Positions 10,151 through 14,358 of a stretch of DNA of 14,358 nt are shown one piece after another. The notes under the pieces were generated by a model. The model saw only the letters and a list, made by a program, of their open reading frames with translations, was not told where the DNA came from and made no database searches. The DNA is taken from assembly GCA_028565715.1 (NCBI GenBank), contig JAOXYC010074450.1, forward strand, positions 1 to 14,358, read 5' to 3'. Position 1 is the stretch's first letter. Each line of letters opens with the position of its first letter. The DNA is from Phoronis pallida (taxonomy: Eukaryota; Phoronida; Phoronidae). A program made the position numbers and the translations under genes.

Positions 10151-11406
10151 GTATTAATTCGGCATGTTTTGTTGACAAAGTAGAAATCAAAAAGCATGGA
10201 GTTGATGGAATGGATTGTGAAGTGAATAGCATGCAATTTTCTGGATCTCGTGTTTTAACGGAACAGGACATTTTCACAGACCAATCGGGTCAAATGTTGC
10301 ATGTTGATTCGGATTCCAATGAAGCTACTGTTGAGTTGACAAGTGGTGAACGATTAAATCTTCCTTATTGTGATACAAATAGTGATTGCTTGCACGCTGT
10401 GATAAATAACGTTAATAGTGTTGTGTCCTCTAGGTATTCCATGCATGGTGTTATTAGCACGTCTCAAACACCCGTGTGTAACATTGCTCAAGACAGTGAT
10501 TGGAGAATGAGTAGGTTTAGTTTGTTAGACTCACAATACGTGCATGCTGAGAGGCGTTTGCACGATAGTAGTTCTGATCAGGCAGAGTGCACATTCGTTT
10601 TAAATTTCACCGACAATTCAAAGGAAATTGGACTTGAATCCCCCGCGCCACCTCCCGATGAAGAGGATAAAAATGGCGGGAATTGTCAATCTGTGAATGG
10701 CATTAACGGAGATCAGAATGGGATGAGTGATATTGTTACGGATAATAATCAAAATGTTGGGAAACTCACGAAAATTGGTAAAATTCCTATTTTGAATGTT
10801 GTTGAGGAAGATATGGACATAAGTGTCTTCTCACCAATTGACGCGACACCATCCACTTTGCCATCTATTAGCGAGGGCAGTGAATCACAATCAGATCTCA
10901 AAAAGAAAAGGGGCCAGTTCAGCAAAACTAGAAGCACCACTTTTGACACGGTACCGGAAGACGACAAATCTCCAGCTGTTGTTGTCAGAAGTTCTACCCC
11001 AAAGATGGCGCAAGTTGCTGCGCAAATGTTACTCAAACGCAGACGATCATCCCAACCAGTCATTACAAAACCAAACATACGTCATCGCTTGGTAACACGT
11101 GACGACTCTGTCATTAAACTTTCTACACCAAGCATAAAATCGGAACCGGAAATGGATAATCTGGCTGTCCCGAAGGAGCAAGGCAGACGTCTCAGCAACG
11201 GCTCTGTAGTAACAGGCCCAACCCGTCAACGTAGAAACTCTACTGTGGAATGTTTGGATTTTCTGCTTGTTCGACAGGTCGATAAAACCCTGAATACATT
11301 CAGATACGTGAAGCCATCCAGAATTTATAAACTTGCTTTTGTACAGGGTCTTATGTTTGGCATCGTCCTTGCGATCTTGTACAAGATGGGTTGCCTGATA
11401 GTGTGA
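9652..11406 (+). CDS. OBSCN: Terminal exon: kinase tail, disordered linker, C-terminal hydrophobic anchor
   Basis: This 1755-base exon encodes 584 residues and a TGA stop at 11404-11406. It begins in phase 0 after the acceptor TTTCCAG (9645-9651). The ATG at 9631 lies inside the intron's pyrimidine tract and is not the start. The first 166 residues look structured or conserved: a basic tail (RLERLVQTSPRRRDLANLLK), then SWIEWLSRYQQGPDTF and DPDLPLRLRSYRRL, then charged helical sequence. After about 10150 the protein turns Ser/Asp/Asn-rich and probably disordered, with PAPPPDEED and three basophilic sites, RRRSS, RRLS and RRNST. The last 27 residues hold a hydrophobic stretch, LAFVQGLMFGIVLAILY, preceded by basic RYVKPSR and followed by KMGCLIV. 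This has the form of a tail-anchored membrane protein. Linkers between kinase 1 and the next Ig are long in obscurin and SPEG, but a terminal membrane segment is not a family feature I know of. Confidence 0.9.
   Translation, partial: RLERLVQTSPRRRDLANLLKSPEETVETTSAEDFALIEPEYPISVEDQSWIEWLSRYQQGPDTFLIPLTDPDLPLRLRSYRRLEGKPSSADIKLSEEIECDIEFIRSRTMKERHVLTDFDSKDVPKLKLTKSEAVAGLTAIDSKLLTIKRQLEHDAESKKALRKGEGINSACFVDKVEIKKHGVDGMDCEVNSMQFSGSRVLTEQDIFTDQSGQMLHVDSDSNEATVELTSGERLNLPYCDTNSDCLHAVINNVNSVVSSRYSMHGVISTSQTPVCNIAQDSDWRMSRFSLLDSQYVHAERRLHDSSSDQAECTFVLNFTDNSKEIGLESPAPPPDEEDKNGGNCQSVNGINGDQNGMSDIVTDNNQNVGKLTKIGKIPILNVVEEDMDISVFSPIDATPSTLPSISEGSESQSDLKKKRGQFSKTRSTTFDTVPEDDKSPAVVVRSSTPKMAQVAAQMLLKRRRSSQPVITKPNIRHRLVTRDDSVIKLSTPSIKSEPEMDNLAVPKEQGRRLSNGSVVTGPTRQRRNSTVECLDFLLVRQVDKTLNTFRYVKPSRIYKLAFVQGLMFGIVLAILYKMGCLIV
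10148..10156 (+). promoter_or_regulatory. Candidate alternative 5' splice site
   Basis: AAG|GTATTA matches the donor consensus at positions -3 to +3 but not at +4 to +6. Its phase matches the Ig exon. A weak site is what regulated splicing would use, but chance GT sites of this quality are common. Confidence 0.4.
11332..11382 (+). other. Predicted C-terminal transmembrane or tail-anchor segment (within CDS)
   Basis: Seventeen codons encode LAFVQGLMFGIVLAILY with no charged residue. Arg and Lys residues precede it and only seven residues follow before the stop. A single helix this close to the C-terminus is the signature of a tail-anchored protein facing the cytosol, inserted after translation into ER or SR membrane, or mitochondria. 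The call is by eye; no predictor was run. Confidence 0.7.
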
Positions 11407-11625
11407 TTAATCTACAGCCAAAGAAATTGAGCAAAATGGATTTAGAAACAATTAACAAGCGAATTGAAATTGTTTGTGGTTCTTTGGATGTAGCATTAAA
11501 ATTTGACTATGACAGTTGTTGAGAAGTGAGAAACCCCGTTGATAAATTTTATTAGCGTCCACTTTTCCCAGGTTATTTAATATGTATATTTGCATGTGAT
11601 AATAAAGTTTAACGTTATGAAATAA
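11407..11625 (+). other. Predicted 3' UTR of the short isoform
   Basis: This AT-rich stretch after the stop ends near the polyadenylation signal at 11601. Cleavage would be expected 10-30 bases after the signal. No open frame continues. Confidence 0.6.
11601..11606 (+). terminator. Polyadenylation signal AATAAA
   Basis: A canonical hexamer about 195 bases after the stop codon, followed by the GT-rich GGGTTTCGATGTG near 11631. A second AATAAA lies at 11815-11820 and could be an alternative site. AATAAA is frequent in AT-rich DNA, so position after the stop is the main support. Confidence 0.65.
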
Positions 11626-12683
11626 TAATTGGGTTTCGATGTGATTAAACGGTATCATCAGTCAAACACACTTTAAGTTTAATAGTACATTCCCATGACA
11701 AGCTTTCGGATAAACATCAGCGTTTCCCGTCAAGAAGTACCTTGAACCCATGAAACCATTCTCTGGTAAAATGGTAACTTGAAATTCTATCCCTCGCTAC
11801 TCTGATCGGAACAAAATAAAACTGATGGCAAATTTCATTTTGGAGATATTTGCTTGAGGCATTGCAATCAAAAGAACTTTGACTACTAACATTGCCATCA
11901 TTCCTATAGGTTTACGCCAAAGATACGAAACAACCTCGGTATAAGTACACTGCCACCTATCGGTTACACTTCGGTGGCACTGTAAGCTTAACTAAAAACC
12001 ATATATTGTGGCGCGTAAACTATGGCCATGAATTAGTTGCATCGAAATCAGTTGGCTAAACACAAATACATACTGGATTGTAAAGTTTTGTGTTCTATAC
12101 GATGACAACCTGTTGCTAAGAACAAGGAGGCTTTCTGAATAAGCTATACTTAGTTGACAGCTGAATGTGCGTGAAGGTTTTTGGCAAATTGTATTAGAAT
12201 TTTCAGTCTGGACTCGAAACCTTGTAGAGGTAAGAATAATTCTACATGAATATTATCTATTTCCCCTATGAGATTTGGTTCTGATTTTGATGAACACGAC
12301 AACGCTTTGTGTCACACACCCTTTTCTAACAACAGAGTTGATCATATTGCTGCATCTTCACTGTTAGCTAGCCAATGTGCATGCTTTTAGTGAACCACAA
12401 TGCATTGAGTTTGTATGTTTTTTCGTAAACTCACAATAGTTTTAAAGTAATTTCGAATCTCGTTGGTCTGTATGCGTTTTTAACTTTATTTCCTTCTAGG
12501 CTCGTTAAATCTAGATCATTTTTTAGTATTGTGATATGCAAAGTCGTTTTATTTTGTTTCTGTAACTTTACTTTTAAGATCCACAGTCTGTATTGGTGGA
12601 CATAAAAGTAATAAAAATAAATTGAAGCGAAACTTGCCTAATTAGAACTGCATGCACCATACTTGGAATATCCCCAAATTTCT

Positions 12684-12745
12684 GGCTCCACAAATTATTT
12701 TGAATGCGTTCCTCCGGCTCCACAAATTATTTTGAAGCGTTCCTC
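12684..12745. repeat. Direct repeat of a 30-31 bp unit
   Basis: GGCTCCACAAATTATTTTGA with its continuation through GCGTTCCTC occurs at 12684-12714 and again at 12716-12745. The two differ by a single missing T. A third copy of most of the unit lies inverted at 12811-12840. The second direct copy forms the outer part of the left arm of the inverted repeat. Confidence 0.9.
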
Positions 12746-12840
12746 AATGACTTTTCTAGCCTAAAATAACTATGGTTGCCCCAACCATATTTATTTTAGA
12801 GTAGACAAGTCATTGAGGAACGCATTCAAAAGAATTTGTG
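12721..12840. repeat. Near-perfect inverted repeat, 58-59 bp arms, 3-base loop
   Basis: The left arm 12721-12778 (CACAAATTATTTTGAAGCGT to ATGGTTG) is the reverse complement of the right arm 12782-12840 with about five mismatches and one single-base gap. The loop is CCC. In RNA it would fold into a hairpin of nearly 60 base pairs. It ends 52 bases before the Ig exon, so it occupies or borders the branch-point region of that acceptor. It may be a MITE-like or foldback insertion, or arise from inverted duplication of the neighbouring direct repeat. Confidence 0.9.
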
Positions 12841-12892
12841 TTACCTTGCTCATCCATGATGTAAAATCAAAAATCTATTTTTGTTCAAACAG

Positions 12893-13198
12893 GCATATCA
12901 CCAATATTTATCGAGAAATTACGGGACACTGCTTACAATGTTGGTGAACCCGTGACACTATTCTGCCACGTGATTGGGACACCTTTCCCGAGTATCACGT
13001 GGTTCAGAAACGACCAACTATTGGCTGGTGGTGAGGACGAATCATCATCAAGTGCACGTCTGGGCTTCACACACACAACTGACGGTAGAGCTACGCTCAC
13101 TATCTTCAACACGAAACCTCATGACGCTGGAGTGTACAAATGTGTGGCAAGAAATAAACTGGGTAGAGTAACAAGCAAGGCACGCCTTCTTCTCGGAG
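12893..13198 (+). CDS. OBSCN: Immunoglobulin (I-set) domain exon
   Basis: This symmetric phase 1-1 exon of 306 bases encodes one complete I-set Ig domain. It opens ISPIFIEKLRD and VGEPVTLFCHV. The first core Cys is at 12964-12966, the core Trp at 13000-13002 in SITWFRND, and the second Cys at 13141-13143 in the DAGVYKC motif. It closes with ARNKLGRVTSKARLLLG. The acceptor is TTCAAACAG and the donor GGAG|GTGAGA. A one-domain, one-exon, 1-1 arrangement is the usual form of Ig modules in titin-like proteins. In UNC-89, obscurin and SPEG an Ig-FN3 pair lies between the two kinases, so this is probably the module after kinase 1. The ATG at 12952 is internal and not a start. Confidence 0.93.
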
Positions 13199-13398
13199 GT
13201 GAGATTTAGTTACACCATTGTCTACTTCTTTCGAATGTTGAAGATAACATTTATTTCTTGATATTGCAATGCCTTCCTTAATTTTAAGTTAAAATGTTTC
13301 TCTACATCTTTGTTTGAGATATATCAAACAGAAGAATAATGTTTGGAGAAATGAGTTACAGTGTACATGTATATCATGTGTTGATTTCCCCTTTTCAG
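13199..13398. other. Intron of 200 bases, phase 1
   Basis: It runs from GTGAGA to CCCCTTTTCAG. Nothing else was seen. Confidence 0.9.
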
Positions 13399-13530
13399 AT
13401 GTACCCGAACGTCCAGGAAGACCCGTAGTATCTCATGTTGGTGCCCACGAGATGTTGATAATCTGGGACGCACCAAAGTCTGATGGCAACACACATATCG
13501 TATCTTACAGAGTTGACGTCCGTAGAGACA
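13399..13530 (+). CDS. OBSCN: Fibronectin type III domain, first half
   Basis: This 132-base exon reads DVPERPGRPVVSHVGAHEML then IIWDAPKSDGNTHIVSYRVDVRRD. The order PxRPGxPxV, then the conserved Trp (13464-13466) in IWDAPKSDG, then the Tyr of YRVDVR is the standard start of an FN3 fold. The acceptor is TTTTCAG and the donor GACA|GTGAGT, both phase 1. The domain is interrupted after strand C' and finished in the next exon. It directly follows the Ig domain, as in the inter-kinase region of obscurin-type proteins. Confidence 0.92.
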
Positions 13531-13904
13531 GTGAGTGTTTTAACAAATGAACATTCAGAACATTGATTCATCACCATAGCGTTATTATGATTCATCCTTG
13601 TGAGGGTTGGAGAGGGGGATTGAAACCTCATGAAAACACTCGGACCATATGTTGTACCCGTGAGCAAGAACGCCGACAGGTTCGACTGCAGTGGGAAAAT
13701 TGCCTGGGTCTTTCCTGGGTTACTTGTATAAATTACGCCTACTCACACCATACAATGTACAACACTGGGATACCATCCCGTCATTAATGCCATACCATGA
13801 TGCAGAGAAGGAATTACATGAGATGGTGAATTTTGATTTAGATGTTTCTTGCGTTATCACCTTCTTTGGAAGATTCTCGACAATTTTCATATTTATTTTC
13901 ACAG
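13531..13904. other. Intron of 374 bases splitting the FN3 domain, phase 1
   Basis: It runs from GTGAGT to TTTATTTTCACAG. Overlapping open frames within it on both strands are not supported by motifs. Confidence 0.9.
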
Positions 13905-14066
13905 GTGAAACTCGATGGACCACGTGCTCATACGACATTGACGAGTGTTCCTTAGTTAGAGGACTTCACCCAGAAACTAAATACAGATTCAGGGTGTCGT
14001 GTAGAAACAAGTTTGGCGTCAGTCCATACAGCTATGCGTCAATGGAAACGAAATCACGCCCGGAAG
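13905..14066 (+). CDS. OBSCN: Fibronectin type III domain, second half
   Basis: This 162-base exon begins by completing a Ser codon and reads SETRWTTCSYDIDECSLVRG, then LHPETKYRFRVSCRNKFG, then VSPYSYASMETKSRPEG. The L-x-P-x-T-x-Y-x-F-R-V pattern with the closing G-x-SPYS is diagnostic of the FN3 C-terminal half. The W-TT and DI-x-x-C features and the C-x-x-K-x-G-x-x-PYS end resemble, from memory, the FN3 between the kinases of obscurin. The donor GAAG|GTATTT at 14066/14067 is phase 1. A frame opening at 13691 runs through the intron and is not the real start. Confidence 0.92.
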
Positions 14067-14309
14067 GTATTTAGTTTTTAGATGAATCTTTTGATTAAAT
14101 TCGTCTTCAACTCAAGATGGAACTCTCATAGTTCTCATTTTGAGAAAAAAATTATTTCCAAATTCCCCAATACACTCGACCTGCAATATTTCTCTTTTGA
14201 TCTTACCAAAAGTGCGTTCACAATTTTCGTCTTCGTACATGTGAGCTGAGCCTCATTTCCAAAAAAATGTCATCAAACGTTACTTCATTCTAACAAGGAC
14301 CAATTTCAG
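14067..14309. other. Intron of 243 bases, phase 1
   Basis: It runs from GTATTT to CCAATTTCAG, with a TTCTAAC branch-point match at 14287-14293. Confidence 0.8.
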
Positions 14310-14358
14310 ATTCACCCATAATCTCTGTCAGCAAAGAACTCAGACGATCACTTGTCCG
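14310..14358 (+). CDS. OBSCN: Start of the next exon, linker toward predicted kinase 2 (cut by window end)
   Basis: After the acceptor ATTTCAG the sequence stays open in the required phase-1 frame and reads DSPIISVSKELRRSLVR up to the window edge. No domain motif is visible in this short piece. In the family, a linker here leads to the second kinase, but kinase 2 itself is not in the window. The branch point and acceptor are good and the frame is consistent with the preceding FN3 exon. Confidence 0.7.

Larger units (their letters stand above)
11626..12892. other. Intron of the long isoform, or intergenic gap before the Ig exon
   Basis: No exon-like sequence was recognised. It would be spliced out in a transcript joining kinase 1 to the Ig exon. 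If a separate gene begins here, a first exon could hide in it, but I see no convincing start or promoter. Its last 210 bases hold a direct repeat and a strong inverted repeat. The region ends with the tract CTATTTTTGTTCAAACAG, a good acceptor. Confidence 0.6.

Noticed and set aside
9888-11229. Open frames on the minus strand and in another plus frame over the large exon
   Set aside because: They are shadows of the long + strand coding frame, with no motifs or splice signals of their own.
13691-14074. 127-residue continuous frame containing the second FN3 half
   Set aside because: Its first two thirds are intron. The acceptor at 13903-13904 precisely restores the FN3 fold.
1-14358. CRISPR arrays, bacterial operons or ribosome binding sites
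   Set aside because: Spliced exons and animal muscle protein domains show the DNA is eukaryotic; no regularly spaced repeats were seen.

Overview
The window looks like genomic DNA of an invertebrate animal. It is AT-rich, with short exons bounded by GT..AG splice sites, kilobase-scale introns and a tRNA-derived SINE. I cannot name the species. All recognisable coding sequence is on the + strand and fits one muscle-type giant kinase gene of the obscurin/UNC-89/SPEG family. The assignment rests on the module order kinase 1 - long linker - Ig - FN3 and on the HLD form of the catalytic loop. The gene extends beyond both ends: no kinase N-lobe was found upstream, and the predicted kinase 2 would lie downstream.

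Layout. 1-1183: mostly intron or upstream sequence with no convincing exon. Four exons then encode the kinase C-lobe: 1184 (or 1223)-1361, 5697-5896, 7307-7453 and 9173-9296. Their junction phases match (0, 2, 2, 0) and together they read through HLDIK-PEN, DFG, APE, DLWSFG and the closing HPW helix. A large exon at 9652-11406 follows. It starts with the kinase tail and linker, continues into a Ser- and Asp-rich disordered region with three RRxS-type sites, and ends in a hydrophobic segment seven residues before a stop codon. A polyadenylation signal lies at 11601. After a 1.5 kb gap come an Ig exon (12893-13198), an FN3 domain split over two exons (13399-13530 and 13905-14066) and the start of another exon (14310 onward). 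All of these joins are phase 1.

The two ends imply alternative products. A short form would carry kinase 1 and a tail-anchor-like C-terminus. A long form would leave the large exon at an internal phase-1 donor, best candidate AAG|GTATTA at 10150/10151, and join the Ig exon toward kinase 2. A second gene starting at the Ig exon is also possible. A near-perfect 59 bp inverted repeat ends 52 bp before the Ig exon and could affect its splicing.

Non-coding features include a tandem SINE pair directly after the third kinase exon, a 22 bp-armed inverted repeat at 4479-4585, several smaller hairpins and a locally GC-rich intron segment near 1540-1730.
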